This document shows, one piece after another, positions 19,659 through 30,929 of a stretch of 64,000 nt of DNA (its first letter is position 1; each line of letters begins with the position of its first letter). Origin of the DNA: an uncultured Muribaculaceae bacterium (GTDB lineage Bacteria; Bacteroidota; Bacteroidia; Bacteroidales; Muribaculaceae); the NCBI GenBank assembly GCA_947174635.1, contig CAMWJS010000008.1, forward strand, positions 1-64,000, in the 5' to 3' direction. The notes beneath the pieces were generated by a model. The model was given only the letters and a program-made list of their open reading frames with translations. It did no database searches and was not told the origin of the DNA. A program made the translations under genes and the position numbers.

Positions 19659-20486
19659 TTACTTTTTTCTTCTTTCAATAATGTACTTCGAAGAATGTTT
19701 CTTCGGCGCACGTGTCTTGAGTCCCTTAGCGTAAAGACCCTTGCGTGAACGCGGGTGTCCACCAGAAGCGCGGCCTTCACCACCACCCATCGGGTGGTCA
19801 ACAGGGTTCATGACAACGCCACGGTTGCGCGGACGGCGTCCGAGCCAGCGTGAACGGCCTGCCTTGCCGGAACGCTCGAGCGAGTGCTCCGAGTTGCCTA
19901 CAACGCCTACAGTAGCCTTGCATGCGGCAAGCACTTTACGTGTTTCTCCCGAAGGTAATTTGATAATAGCGTAGTCGCCTTCTCGCGAAGTCAATTGCGC
20001 GAATGTGCCGGCCGAACGAGCCATGAAGGCTCCCTGACCGGGACGCAACTCGATGTTGTGGATAAGCGTACCCACGGGGATTTTGCTCAGGGGAAGGGCA
20101 TTGCCAATCTCGGGAGCAACATCGGGACCGCTCACCACTGTCGCGCCAACTTCTAAGCCGTTGGGTGCAATGATATAAGTTTTTTCACCGTCAACGTAGT
20201 AAAGAAGTGCAATACGGGCCGATCTGTTGGGATCGTACTCGATTGACTTCACTACGGCGGGTACACCGTCTTTCGTTCTCTTAAAGTCTATCATGCGGTA
20301 TTTGCGTTTGTGTCCACCACCAAGGTAACGGGTGGTGAGATGACCTTCGGCATTGCGGCCGCCGGTGCTTTTTTTACCGACTGTAAGAGATTTCTCAGGC
20401 GTGGTAGCAGTGATTGTACCTTTAAATACGCCTATAACCTTGTGTCTTTGCCCCGGTGTAGTGGGCTTGAATTTTCTTACTGCCAT
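19659..20486 (-). CDS. rplB: 50S ribosomal protein L2 (uL2)
   Basis: The 275-residue protein carries [37 protein letters not shown] and the near-C-terminal [20 protein letters not shown] with the conserved His needed for peptidyl transfer. It contacts the peptidyl-transferase centre. Size is normal. Confidence 0.99.
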   Translation of the reverse strand: MAVRKFKPTTPGQRHKVIGVFKGTITATTPEKSLTVGKKSTGGRNAEGHLTTRYLGGGHKRKYRMIDFKRTKDGVPAVVKSIEYDPNRSARIALLYYVDGEKTYIIAPNGLEVGATVVSGPDVAPEIGNALPLSKIPVGTLIHNIELRPGQGAFMARSAGTFAQLTSREGDYAIIKLPSGETRKVLAACKATVGVVGNSEHSLERSGKAGRSRWLGRRPRNRGVVMNPVDHPMGGGEGRASGGHPRSRKGLYAKGLKTRAPKKHSSKYIIERRKK

Positions 20487-20493
20487 TTTCTAT

Positions 20494-20784
20494 TTAAATG
20501 TTGCTATAAAAGTCAATGGTTTCGCCTTCGGCTACAGTGACAATCGCCTTTTTGTAAGACGTTGTCTTGCCGCGCAGAAGGCCGCTCTTTGTGTAACGCG
20601 ATTTGTTCTTGCCACGTACTACCATGGTGTTGACACTAACCACTTTTACGCCGTAAAGATTTTCAACAAGCGCCTTGATCTGATACTTGTTGGCATCGGG
20701 CGATACGCGGAAAGTGTATTTGTTAAGCTTCTCGGTCGTAGCCGTAGCTTTTTCAGTTACTATCGGTTTAATCTGAAAGTCCAT
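20494..20784 (-). CDS. rplW: 50S ribosomal protein L23 (uL23)
   Basis: The 96-residue protein begins with DFQIKPIVTEKAT and contains YTFRVSPDANKYQIKALVENLYGVKV, the uL23 core. It sits at the tunnel exit and docks trigger factor and SRP. It lies 14 bases after rplD. Confidence 0.98.
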   Translation of the reverse strand: MDFQIKPIVTEKATATTEKLNKYTFRVSPDANKYQIKALVENLYGVKVVSVNTMVVRGKNKSRYTKSGLLRGKTTSYKKAIVTVAEGETIDFYSNI

Positions 20785-20798
20785 TTTCTGCGATTGGT

Positions 20799-21419
20799 TT
20801 AAAATTGGTTAATGACATCAAGGCCACTCTCGGTAAGGATAATGGCTTTGTTGTTTAATATCGCGTAAGTGTTGATGTCGGCAGCAACCATGATGTTGGC
20901 TCCCGGCACATTACGAGCAGACAAAGATACGTTTTTATCCGCACTTTCTGAAATCAGCAACACTTTTTCGCCCTCGACTTTAAGATTTTTAGCTAAATTT
21001 ATGAAATTTTTAGTTTTCGGAGCATCAAATGTGAAGTTTTCAACTACAATTATCTGATTGTCCTGAGCCTTAAAGGTGAGAGCCGATTTGCGGGCGAGCT
21101 GTTTTACCTTCTTGTTAAGCTTGAAACGATAGTCGCGGGGACGGGGACCGAATACACGGCCACCACCTACGAGCACGGGTGAGTTGATGTCACCGATACG
21201 GCTGCCGCCGCCACCTTTCTGCTTGTGGAGCTTGCGGGTTGAACCCGATACTTCACTACGCTCTTTTGACTTGTGGGTGCCTTGACGTTGGTTGGCCAGG
21301 TATTGCTTAACATCGAGATATACGGCATGCTCGTTTGCGTCGATGGCAAAGACCTCGTCATTGAGGACGGCCTTGCGTCCGGTGTCTTCTCCTTTTATGT
21401 TGTAAATTGCGAGTTCCAT
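20799..21419 (-). CDS. rplD: 50S ribosomal protein L4 (uL4)
   Basis: The 206-residue protein has the tunnel loop [27 protein letters not shown] (about residues 66-93) and a Rossmann-like body. It is a 23S rRNA assembly protein; in E. coli it represses its own S10 operon. Its ATG overlaps the rplC stop by one base. Confidence 0.98.
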   Translation of the reverse strand: MELAIYNIKGEDTGRKAVLNDEVFAIDANEHAVYLDVKQYLANQRQGTHKSKERSEVSGSTRKLHKQKGGGGSRIGDINSPVLVGGGRVFGPRPRDYRFKLNKKVKQLARKSALTFKAQDNQIIVVENFTFDAPKTKNFINLAKNLKVEGEKVLLISESADKNVSLSARNVPGANIMVAADINTYAILNNKAIILTESGLDVINQF

Positions 21420-22036
21420 TATTTCTCAATTAATACGATTGAACCTTTACTTCCGGGAATTGAACCCTTAATCATCAAAACGTTGTGTTCGGGCAACACT
21501 TTCACTACCTGAAGGTTTTGCACGGTGACACGTTCGTTGCCCATCTGGCCGGCCATGCGCATGCCCTTGAACACCTTAGCGGGGTAAGAACAAGCACCGA
21601 TTGAACCGGGAGCACGCAGACGGTTGTGCTGGCCGTGGGTCGACTGGCCCACACCACCGAAACCGTGGCGCTTCACAACACCCTGGAAACCTTTACCCTT
21701 TGAGGTACCCACTACATCGACGAAGTCGTTGTCAGTGAAAAGGTCTACAGTGATGGTGTCGCCGAGCTTATACTCGCCGTTAAAACCTTTGAACTCGGCC
21801 AAGTGGCGCTGGGGAGCTACTCCGGCTGCCTTGAAGTGACCCATAAGGGGCTGGGTGGTATGCTTCTCTTTCTTTTCCTCGAAACCGAGCTGGAGAGCAT
21901 CATAACCGTCCTTCTCTACAGTCTTAACTTGAGTAACCACGCAGGGACCAACTTCGATAACAGTGCACGGCACGTTTTTGCCGTCGGCACTGAAAACGGA
22001 TGTCATTCCGATTTTCTTTCCTAATAATCCTGGCAT
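21419..22036 (-). CDS. rplC: 50S ribosomal protein L3 (uL3)
   Basis: The 205-residue protein starts [15 protein letters not shown] and contains [32 protein letters not shown], the uL3 signature with the glutamine used for methylation in other species. It reaches the peptidyl-transferase centre. Confidence 0.98.
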   Translation of the reverse strand: MPGLLGKKIGMTSVFSADGKNVPCTVIEVGPCVVTQVKTVEKDGYDALQLGFEEKKEKHTTQPLMGHFKAAGVAPQRHLAEFKGFNGEYKLGDTITVDLFTDNDFVDVVGTSKGKGFQGVVKRHGFGGVGQSTHGQHNRLRAPGSIGACSYPAKVFKGMRMAGQMGNERVTVQNLQVVKVLPEHNVLMIKGSIPGSKGSIVLIEK

Positions 22037-22101
22037 TTCTCTGTTAAATTTATAATGTTAATTCCTATTGTTTTGATATTATTGTAAACTGCTTATGCAA
22101 A

Positions 22102-22407
22102 TTACACTTTGATTTCAACCTCCACGCCCGAGGGGAGTTCGAGTTTCATCAGCGCGTCGACTGTCTTTGCAGTCGAGTTGTAGATGTCGATAAGACGTTT
22201 GAATGATGAAAGCTGGAACTGCTCGCGGCTCTTCTTGTTGACGAAGGTCGAGCGGTTGACTGTGAAGATACGCTTGTGAGTGGGCAGAGGTATAGGACCG
22301 CTGATTACTGCGCCGGTAGCCTTCACTGTCTTTACGATTTTCTCAGCCGACTTGTCGACGAGATTGTGGTCGTAAGATTTGAGTTTAATACGGATTTTTT
22401 GGCTCAT
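22102..22407 (-). CDS. rpsJ: 30S ribosomal protein S10 (uS10)
   Basis: The 101-residue protein has [21 protein letters not shown] and [17 protein letters not shown], the uS10 signatures. It serves the ribosome head and, with NusB, antitermination. It lies 20 bases after fusA, fusing the str and S10 gene sets with no visible terminator. Confidence 0.98.
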   Translation of the reverse strand: MSQKIRIKLKSYDHNLVDKSAEKIVKTVKATGAVISGPIPLPTHKRIFTVNRSTFVNKKSREQFQLSSFKRLIDIYNSTAKTVDALMKLELPSGVEVEIKV

Positions 22408-22427
22408 ATTGTTTATTGGTTATTTTA

Positions 22428-24554
<2,127 letters not shown>

Positions 24555-24587
24555 TGTTTGAAATGTATTAAGAGTTCAATGAAAAAA

Positions 24588-25064
24588 TTAGAAGCGGAAG
24601 TGAGCGAACGCACGGTTGGCCTCAGCCATCTTGTGCATGTCTTCTTTACGCTTGAATGCACCACCCTGCTCATTGAAAGCGTCAACGATTTCGGCAGCGA
24701 GCTTGTCGGCCATCGTCTTGCCGCCACGTTTGCGGGCATAGAGAATCAAGTTTTTCATTGAGATAGACTCTTTACGGTCGGGGCGGATTTCGGTAGGCAC
24801 CTGGAAAGTGGCACCGCCCACACGGCGTGATTTCACCTCTACCTGGGGAGTGATGTTCTCGAGAGCTTTTTTCCAGATTTCGAGAGCTGATTTTTCCTCA
24901 TTGGGCAATTTCGACTTCACAGTCTCGAGAGCCGAGTAGAAGATAGTGTAAGAAGTGTTCTTTTTACCGTCGTACATCAAGTGGTTAACGAATTTCGACA
25001 CTTTGACGTCATGGAAGACGGGATCGGGCAACACGACCCTTTTCTTAGGTTTAGCTTTTCTCAT
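24588..25064 (-). CDS. rpsG: 30S ribosomal protein S7 (uS7)
   Basis: The 158-residue protein contains [11 protein letters not shown]-like start ([20 protein letters not shown]), [22 protein letters not shown] and AHFRF at its end. It organises the 30S head and contacts E-site tRNA. In E. coli uS7 represses translation from the S12-S7 spacer; here that spacer is 178 bases and foldable. Confidence 0.98.
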   Translation of the reverse strand: MRKAKPKKRVVLPDPVFHDVKVSKFVNHLMYDGKKNTSYTIFYSALETVKSKLPNEEKSALEIWKKALENITPQVEVKSRRVGGATFQVPTEIRPDRKESISMKNLILYARKRGGKTMADKLAAEIVDAFNEQGGAFKRKEDMHKMAEANRAFAHFRF

Positions 25065-25242
25065 TTTGTTTTAATCTTTGTTTTTGTTGCTTGGCTGGTG
25101 TCTTCTTCAGCGGCATCCTCTGATGCTTGGCTTACTCAACCGTTGGCAGCTTCAACTTCAAAAACGAGGTTTAAAAAACTTTTTGTTTTAAAAAATCTCG
25201 GGTGCAATAAGTGGCTTCACCACTTCTCACGAAGAGAAATGA
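25065..25242 (-). promoter_or_regulatory. Long S12-S7 spacer with hairpins, possible S7 control site
   Basis: On the minus strand the spacer has a 6-bp hairpin AAGTGG/CCACTT right after the rpsL stop, an AT-rich CGAG...CTCG stem, and GCATC/GATGC. It is the longest gap in the run. S7 control of this spacer is known in E. coli; its existence here is inference. Confidence 0.35.
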
Positions 25243-25632
25243 TTACTTCTTGGCAGCACCGGCTTTGGGACGCTTCGCTCCGTATTTCGAACGACGCTGA
25301 GTGCGGTCTTTCACGCCTGATGTGTCGAGCGTACCGCGTACGATGTGATAACGCACACCGGGGAGGTCTTTCACACGACCGCCGCGAACCAACACGATTG
25401 AGTGCTCCTGGAGGTTGTGACCTTCACCGGGGATATAAGAGTTGACTTCCTTACCGTTGGTGAGGCGGACACGAGCCACCTTGCGCATTGCCGAGTTAGG
25501 CTTTTTGGGGGTTGTGGTGTAGACACGCACGCAGACGCCGCGACGCTGGGGGCATGAGTCGAGCGCGGGGCTCTTGCTCTTGTCTTCCAACGAAACACGT
25601 CCTTTTCTTACTAATTGCTGAATAGTAGGCAT
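25243..25632 (-). CDS. rpsL: 30S ribosomal protein S12 (uS12)
   Basis: The 129-residue protein is canonical: [31 protein letters not shown] (Lys43 and Lys44 in the decoding loop), [20 protein letters not shown]. Lysine at the streptomycin-sensitive position is unchanged, so no resistance substitution is seen there. It is the first gene of the 33-gene run and has a strong promoter at 25779-25810. Confidence 0.99.
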   Translation of the reverse strand: MPTIQQLVRKGRVSLEDKSKSPALDSCPQRRGVCVRVYTTTPKKPNSAMRKVARVRLTNGKEVNSYIPGEGHNLQEHSIVLVRGGRVKDLPGVRYHIVRGTLDTSGVKDRTQRRSKYGAKRPKAGAAKK

Positions 25633-25778
25633 CTTAGTTCTTTTAGTTTACAGTTTTCGTTAATTATACTTGTTGTTTTAAATTCACATCTTAATATTCA
25701 CACATACAGCACACAACAATCAGCCTGACTATCAAATAGTTGACCTCATGTCGGCACGCATGCACACGAATAACGGCA

Positions 25779-25810
25779 CAAAATTACAACTTAATTTTCT
25801 AATTACCAAA
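25779..25810 (-). promoter_or_regulatory. Main promoter of the str-S10-spc-alpha operon
   Basis: On the minus strand TTTG (plus 25807-25810) and TAATTTTG (plus 25779-25786) are separated by exactly 20 bases, a full match to the Bacteroidota housekeeping promoter. Transcription should start near 25774, giving a leader of about 140 bases before rpsL. Confidence 0.8.
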
Positions 25811-26032
25811 TAATTTAACTATTTATTTTACACCGACTTCACACAACATTTCATCGACTTTTTCAGTCATCATCCGCCGCCTTTCAAACCCATGCTTACA
25901 GCAACGGCAAACAAACCGGCAACCTGACAAAGAATAACCACAGAGCCACCTTTTAACATTATTTCCAATAAAATACCATATATTTTATATCTTTTTAACT
26001 ACGCCGGACAAAATCACACATTCTTTATATAC

Positions 26033-26040
26033 TATATTTG
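26033..26040 (+). promoter_or_regulatory. Promoter -7 box of the small lipoprotein gene
   Basis: TATATTTG matches TAnnTTTG, 57 bases before the ATG at 26098. The -33 region is not convincing. Confidence 0.5.
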
Positions 26041-26097
26041 CAAACAACAATTATAAACACATACAATCAACCAACAAACTAAACCAATCGGATTTTT

Positions 26098-26403
26098 ATG
26101 AAAAAGAAATTCATGCTCGCTGCCGTTGCCATCTTCGCAGCCGCCGCAATCTCACTCCCCTCTTGCGGAGGCAACAGTCCGGCAGACGCGGTAGTCAAAA
26201 TGTATGAGGAAGCTACCGAGCAGGCCAAGAAAGCAACCACACAAAGCGAAGCGACAGCCATCGAAGACCAACTTTACGAAAAAATAGAGAAATACTGCGA
26301 AGAACACGGTATCAGCAAAGACTACGAGCCCAGCGCAAACGAGCTCAAGAAATTACATGACGCCGAGAAAAATTTCTACGAAGCTATCGACGCCATTGAC
26401 TGA
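26098..26403 (+). CDS. Small lipoprotein of unknown function
   Basis: The 101-residue product has a lipoprotein signal (hydrophobic stretch, then LPSCGG with Cys near residue 23). The mature part is highly charged and helical (VVKMYEEATEQAKKATTQSEATAIEDQLYEKIEKYCEEHG), probably a short coiled coil. No family is recognised. It has its own promoter box and ends at a strong hairpin, so it is a single-gene unit. Confidence 0.7.
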   Translation: MKKKFMLAAVAIFAAAAISLPSCGGNSPADAVVKMYEEATEQAKKATTQSEATAIEDQLYEKIEKYCEEHGISKDYEPSANELKKLHDAEKNFYEAIDAID

Positions 26404-26434
26404 TCCGCTCCTGACAGCACAAACGAAAGCTATA

Positions 26435-26475
26435 AAAAACTCCGCTTTGCGGCACATGCCGAAAGCGGAGTTTTT
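26435..26475. terminator. Bidirectional terminator after the small lipoprotein gene
   Basis: A 14-bp stem (26435-26448 with 26462-26475) carries AAAAA and TTTTT ends and an inner CGGC/GCCG helix. It lies between convergent genes (lipoprotein + and M20 hydrolase -). Confidence 0.9.
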
Positions 26476-26531
26476 CTATAATCTCGCAAGTTATAATAAT
26501 ACTTGGCAAATTGATAGCAAATGATAGTAAA

Positions 26532-27593
26532 TCATAATTTTAATCCGTCGAGGAGACGGACATAGTATTCTATGGCTTGGCGGATTTCGTCGAGGAGGAT
26601 GTATTCGTCGGCGGTATGAGAGCGGGCGGAGTCGCCGGGTCCCATCTTGAGCGACGGCCAGGGCATCAGCGCCTGGTCGGAGAGCGTTGGCGAGCCGAAC
26701 GGTTCGAGGCCAAGCATCCGCGCACGGCCAACGAGCGGATGGTCGACGGATACGCCCGACGGATTGAGGCGGGTGGAGCGTGGTGTCAGCTTGCATTGCG
26801 GCACTGCGGCGCGTATCAGTTCGAGCGTTTCGAGATTGTCATAGGCATCGGTGGTACGCACATCGACAACGAGCGAACAGAGGTCAGGCACGACATTGTG
26901 CTGGGTTCCGGCATTAATCTGGGTAACGGATATTTTGACCGGGCCGAGCATCGGGGATTCCTTTTCAAAGCGGAGATTGCGCAAGGCGTCGACAACATCC
27001 ATCGCCCTGTATATAGCATTGACGCCTTCGTTGCGGGCGGCGTGACCCGCCTCACCGTACACCTCGCCGTCAAGCACCATCAGCCCTTTTTCAGCTATGG
27101 CCGGACGCATCCCGGTAGGTTCGCCCACAACAGCGAAATCAATTTTACCGATTTTATCTATCACTGACGATATGCCTCCCTTGCCGCTGACCTCCTCCTC
27201 GCAGGAAAGAAGCAGAGCGAGGTTGTAGGGCTGCGGATGCTGCGACAGGAGAATGAAAGCCGCAATGAGCGATACAACAGAAGCTCCGGCATCATTGCTG
27301 CCGAGACCGTAAAGGCAGCCATCCTCCTCTACAGGGGCAAACGGGTCGCGCACCCAACCCTCCACAGGACGAACTGTGTCGATATGCGAATTGAGAAGCA
27401 ACGTCGGCAATGATGGATCAGAAACAACCGGAGCGACATACAGATTATTACCGAAGCGCTCAACCTCCAACCCTTCATTTTCAAGAAACCGCTCCACGAC
27501 TTCCGCCACTTCCGCCTCATCGCGCGACACCGACGGAGTTGAAATCATTTTTTTCAGAAGGTCGACGACCTTATAATATATCTCATCTATCAT
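26532..27593 (-). CDS. M20-family metallohydrolase, acetyl/succinyl-ornithine deacylase-like
   Basis: The 353-residue enzyme has the di-zinc M20 layout: SHIDTV near residues 69-74 (His70, Asp72), GSNDAGAS near 99, CEEEVSGKGG near 131 (catalytic Glu pair), and GEPTG near 158, with a dimerisation domain in the middle. Members nearest to this pattern in Bacteroidota deacylate N-acetyl- or N-succinyl-ornithine in arginine synthesis; N-succinyl-diaminopimelate is the alternative. No arginine genes are adjacent, so substrate is open. The start at 27593 is preferred over an earlier codon (27656), since that one lies upstream of the promoter box. Confidence 0.85.
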   Translation of the reverse strand: MIDEIYYKVVDLLKKMISTPSVSRDEAEVAEVVERFLENEGLEVERFGNNLYVAPVVSDPSLPTLLLNSHIDTVRPVEGWVRDPFAPVEEDGCLYGLGSNDAGASVVSLIAAFILLSQHPQPYNLALLLSCEEEVSGKGGISSVIDKIGKIDFAVVGEPTGMRPAIAEKGLMVLDGEVYGEAGHAARNEGVNAIYRAMDVVDALRNLRFEKESPMLGPVKISVTQINAGTQHNVVPDLCSLVVDVRTTDAYDNLETLELIRAAVPQCKLTPRSTRLNPSGVSVDHPLVGRARMLGLEPFGSPTLSDQALMPWPSLKMGPGDSARSHTADEYILLDEIRQAIEYYVRLLDGLKL

Positions 27594-27617
27594 ATTCAAT
27601 AAATTTACATTTCTCCG

Positions 27618-27625
27618 CAAAGATA
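27618..27625 (-). promoter_or_regulatory. Promoter -7 box of the M20 hydrolase gene
   Basis: The minus strand reads TATCTTTG, 24 bases before the ATG at 27593. This argues for a short leader and against the longer reading frame. Confidence 0.6.
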
Positions 27626-27790
27626 TAAATAAAAATTCAAAACACACGGTCGGCACTACAGGCCAACATATTGCACATCAGCATATAGAAGTGTGCAATT
27701 TTAGATGCAGCACCCGCCAAAAAGTGCTAACGAATGTTAATCGCTCATCAAAATTGCATGAATATCCGTTAATAAATAGAATAATGTAAT

Positions 27791-27798
27791 TAAATTTG
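27791..27798 (+). promoter_or_regulatory. Promoter -7 box of the acyl-CoA synthetase gene
   Basis: TAAATTTG matches TAnnTTTG and lies 26 bases before the ATG at 27825. The -33 element is weak. Confidence 0.5.
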
Positions 27799-27824
27799 CC
27801 GACAAATTGATTTGAAAATTCAAT

Positions 27825-29627
27825 ATGACCAACATACTTACTTCCCTTACTTCACGAGGGAATGACAAATATGGCGACCGCACGGCACTGACCCAAAGAG
27901 TCGCCGACCACACCTGGCTCCCCACGACATGGCATACACTGCACAGCCACGTCAATGACTTAGCCTGCGCACTCGAGACACTCGGCATAAGCGAACAGGA
28001 ACATATCGGCATATTTTCAAACAACCGTGCCGAAATCATAGAGACAGACCTGGCGGCCTACGCCAACCGCGCCATACCGGTGTCGATTTACTCCACGAGC
28101 AGCAAGGAACAGGTGGAATATATAGTACGCGACGCATCGATACAGCTGCTGCTCGCAGGCGACCAGGCGCAATATGACATAGCCCGCAAAGTGGCAGAGT
28201 CATATCCGCAACTGCGACAGATAGTCACCGTAGACAACGTCATAAAAGACCAGGAGGACACCACTACCCTGACCTACGCCCAGCTCCTCGACCTCGGACG
28301 CCATGCGTCGCAGCTGTGCCGCGACGAAGTGGCACGACGCACCGCTGCCGCCACGCCCGACGATGTAGCCACACTGATCTACACTTCGGGGACCACCGGC
28401 GAACCCAAAGGAGCCATCCTCCCCCACAGCGCATTCGATGCAGCCATCGCGATACACGAAGAACGACTGACAATGCTGTCGGACAGCGACACATCGCTAT
28501 GCTTCCTGCCGCTGAGCCACATCTTCGAAAAGGCATGGACCTACTTCTGCCTCTACTCCGGCATGGTGGTCAACATCAACCCCGACCCGCACATCATCCA
28601 GCGCGCCATCAAGGAAGTGCGCCCGACCTGCATGTGCAGCGTGCCACGTTTCTGGGAAAAGGTCTACACGGCAATCGACGAAAAGCTCTCCACCACCAAA
28701 GGTTTCAAAAAGTGGATATTCAACCGAGCCATAAAGGTCGGACGCCGCCGCAACCTCCAATACGCCCGCATGGGAGAGAAAGCCCCCTGGTGGACCGAGA
28801 TGCAGTATAAATTTTTCAACGCTCAGGTATTCAAGCCATTGCAAAAAGTAATCGGCGTTGAGAACGGCAACATATTCCCCACTGCCGGAGCGCCGCTGTC
28901 GGCCAATATCACAGAGTTTCTGCATGCCTGCGGCATCAATATACTTATAGGCTACGGTCTTTCGGAGACCACCGCCACTGTCAGCTGCTTCCCCGAGACA
29001 GGCTACGAGATAGGCACCATAGGCACAGTGCTTCCCGGCATAGAGGTGCGCATCGGCGACGAAAACGAAATACTCGTCAAGGCACCGACGGTGATGCGCG
29101 GCTACCACAACAAGCCCGAAGCGACAGCCGAAGCCTTCACCGCCGACGGATGGTTCCGCACCGGTGATGCCGGATATATCAACGAAGACGGAGCCATAGT
29201 GCTGACCGACAGAATAAAGGACCTGTTCAAGACCTCAAACGGCAAATACATAGCCCCGCAGGCCATCGAGAGCCGTCTGGGCGAAGACAAATACATAGAC
29301 CAGGTGGCAGTAATCGGCGACAAGCGCAAATATGTCACCGCCATCATCATACCCGCCTTCGAAGCTCTCAAGGAGTATGCGCAGCGCAAGAAAATAGCCT
29401 ACAGGTCGGTAGAAGAGCTGGTGAAGAACGCCGACATACGCCGCATGATCGAGGAGCGCATCGAGAAGTTGCAGAACGGCTTTGCCGGATTTGAAAAAAT
29501 CAAGAAATTCACCCTGCTGCCCAATGCCTTCACAATGGAGTCGGGCGAGCTGACCAACACCCTGAAGATACGCCGCCCCATCATCAACCGCCGCTATTCG
29601 CGCGAAATCGAGGCGATGTACGTGTAG
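27825..29627 (+). CDS. Long-chain acyl-CoA synthetase (AMP-dependent)
   Basis: The 600-residue protein belongs to the AMP-forming ligases that activate fatty acids with CoA. The P-loop-like motif LIYTSGTTGEPKG is at about residues 185-197; the hinge region shows GWFRTGDAGYINEDGAIVLTDRIKDLFKTSNGKYI, with the conserved GD and the catalytic-loop Lys nearby. The LPLSHIFEK stretch and length match the FadD15/long-chain branch common in Bacteroidales. It is a single gene; no beta-oxidation genes are near, so it more likely feeds lipid synthesis or remodelling from exogenous fatty acids (inference). Confidence 0.9.
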   Translation: MTNILTSLTSRGNDKYGDRTALTQRVADHTWLPTTWHTLHSHVNDLACALETLGISEQEHIGIFSNNRAEIIETDLAAYANRAIPVSIYSTSSKEQVEYIVRDASIQLLLAGDQAQYDIARKVAESYPQLRQIVTVDNVIKDQEDTTTLTYAQLLDLGRHASQLCRDEVARRTAAATPDDVATLIYTSGTTGEPKGAILPHSAFDAAIAIHEERLTMLSDSDTSLCFLPLSHIFEKAWTYFCLYSGMVVNINPDPHIIQRAIKEVRPTCMCSVPRFWEKVYTAIDEKLSTTKGFKKWIFNRAIKVGRRRNLQYARMGEKAPWWTEMQYKFFNAQVFKPLQKVIGVENGNIFPTAGAPLSANITEFLHACGINILIGYGLSETTATVSCFPETGYEIGTIGTVLPGIEVRIGDENEILVKAPTVMRGYHNKPEATAEAFTADGWFRTGDAGYINEDGAIVLTDRIKDLFKTSNGKYIAPQAIESRLGEDKYIDQVAVIGDKRKYVTAIIIPAFEALKEYAQRKKIAYRSVEELVKNADIRRMIEERIEKLQNGFAGFEKIKKFTLLPNAFTMESGELTNTLKIRRPIINRRYSREIEAMYV

Positions 29628-29656
29628 AGGCAGCGAGGAAATTTAAGGCAATAAAT

Positions 29657-29687
29657 TTTGACTTATTAAAAAGATATATTATCTTTG
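29657..29687 (+). promoter_or_regulatory. Full consensus promoter upstream of the greA leader
   Basis: TTTG (29657-29660) and TATCTTTG (29680-29687) are 19 bases apart, a full Bacteroidota consensus. The start would be near 29692, some 245 bases before greA, and 120 bases before a terminator-like hairpin. Confidence 0.8.
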
Positions 29688-29691
29688 CGAT

Positions 29692-29811
29692 GTAATCGAC
29701 AACGGGAGCGTGACGCCATCAAGATGCCACGCTCTCAATTTTCACTATTTCACTGTTCCGTATTCAAGTATCTCATACCGCCTGCGGCCGGTTGAGATGC
29801 TATTATTTTTT
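29692..29811 (+). ncRNA. Candidate small RNA or attenuated leader of greA
   Basis: From the promoter at 29657-29687 a transcript of about 120 bases would contain hairpin 1 (GAGCGTG 29706-29712 with CACGCTC 29728-29734, inner helix as well, followed by AATTTTC) and hairpin 2, a long helix with arms 29767-29782 and 29786-29801, followed by ATTATTTTTT (29802-29811). Promoter plus terminator with no ORF between them is the layout of a small RNA; a leader that limits read-through into greA is the alternative. I do not recognise a known RNA family (not SRP RNA, tmRNA or RNase P). Confidence 0.55.
29767..29811 (+). terminator. Intrinsic terminator in the greA leader
   Basis: A 9-bp outer stem (29767-29775/29793-29801, one G-T pair) encloses ACCG/CGGT and CC/GG, with a three-base loop, then ATTATTTTTT. 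It should end most transcripts from 29692. Confidence 0.7.
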
Positions 29812-29937
29812 GCCGACAGCGAAGCATGGAAACATAGGCGATACAGGCGGTTACGGCCGTCGCAAGTCAAAATACAAATTTAAAAAACGACTTTTTAATA
29901 ACCTGAAGAATAACCCATAAAAATTCAACATCATATT

Positions 29938-30408
29938 ATGGCAATCACATTCATGACCAAAGAAGGGTATAAGAAAAAAATGGAGGAAATAGCATACCTC
30001 GAATCAGTAAAACGCCCTGAAATATCACGAGCCATCGCGGAAGCCCGCGACAAAGGCGACCTATCGGAAAACGCAGAGTATGACGCAGCCAAAGAGGCTC
30101 AGGGCATGCTCGAGATGCAGATAGCAAAACTCAAAGACCTCGTAGCCAACGCACGCATCATCGACGAGAGCAAGCTCAACACCGAAGAGGTGCAGATCAT
30201 GAACAAGGTCAAAATCAAAAACCTCACCAACGGCATGACCGTGGAATACACAATCGTAGCCGACAGCGAAGCGAACATGAAAGAGAAGAAAATAGCCACT
30301 TCCACGCCCGTGGCACAGGGACTTCTTGGCCACAAGCTCGGCGACATCGTGGAAATCAAGGTTCCCTCGGGACTTATGAAATTCGAGATTGTTGAAATCA
30401 GCTTCTAA
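29938..30408 (+). CDS. greA: Transcription elongation factor GreA
   Basis: The 156-residue protein rescues backtracked RNA polymerase by stimulating RNA cleavage. The N-terminal coiled coil carries the acidic tip (DKGDLSENAEYDAAKEAQ, with Asp41 and Glu44) and the C-terminal FKBP-like domain ends GLLGHKLGDIVEIKVPSGLMKFEIVEISF. It is followed by the HIT gene 87 bases downstream. It has a 5' region of about 245 bases from the nearest consensus promoter, with a terminator in between. Confidence 0.96.
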   Translation: MAITFMTKEGYKKKMEEIAYLESVKRPEISRAIAEARDKGDLSENAEYDAAKEAQGMLEMQIAKLKDLVANARIIDESKLNTEEVQIMNKVKIKNLTNGMTVEYTIVADSEANMKEKKIATSTPVAQGLLGHKLGDIVEIKVPSGLMKFEIVEISF

Positions 30409-30495
30409 GAGCGTGTTTGAATTTAAACCGTATCAACAATAAAAGGAATCCAAACACTCTCCAAACGACTCACTTCCATAAACACCTCAAATACA

Positions 30496-30897
30496 ATGGC
30501 AACACTGTTCTCACGCATAGCCGCCGGCGAAATACCGTCGTACAAAGTGGCCGAGACCGACCGCTACTTCGCGTTTCTTGACATCAACCCCGTGCAGCCG
30601 GGGCATGTGCTCGTGATACCCAAGAAAGAAACCGACTACATATTCGACATCGAAGATGACGAATATGCAGGACTTCAGCTTTTTGCAAAGAAAGTGGCGA
30701 AAGCTCTGCGCGCCGCTGTCCCGTGCCGCAAAGTGGGCGTGGCAGTAATCGGGCTTGAAGTGCCCCACGCACACATCCACCTTGTGCCCATGAGCAAAGA
30801 GGGGGACCTCGACTTCACCAAAAAGAGCACACTTCCGGACACGGAAATGAAAGCGATAGCCGACGCCATCGCCGCCGAGTACGCCAAAGAAGCATAA
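30496..30897 (+). CDS. HIT family nucleotide-binding hydrolase
   Basis: The 133-residue protein has the full HIT triad HAHIHLV (about residues 96-102) after EVP, and the N-terminal FSRIAAGEIPSYKV common to bacterial HinT-like proteins. Such enzymes hydrolyse purine nucleotide phosphoramidates or dinucleotides in the cytoplasm. It lies between greA and a lipoprotein gene (32 bases before it) and is probably co-transcribed with them. Confidence 0.93.
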   Translation: MATLFSRIAAGEIPSYKVAETDRYFAFLDINPVQPGHVLVIPKKETDYIFDIEDDEYAGLQLFAKKVAKALRAAVPCRKVGVAVIGLEVPHAHIHLVPMSKEGDLDFTKKSTLPDTEMKAIADAIAAEYAKEA

Positions 30898-30929
30898 TAA
30901 ACAGGAATCCAACACCAATACCGCACACT

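Larger units (their letters stand above)
25633..26097. other. Divergent intergenic region, rpsL and small lipoprotein
   Basis: AT-rich region of 465 bases between divergent genes. It holds the rpsL promoter (25779-25810) and a TATATTTG box (26033-26040) for the lipoprotein gene. The roughly 140-base rpsL leader may be regulatory but shows no strong hairpin to my eye. Confidence 0.5.
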
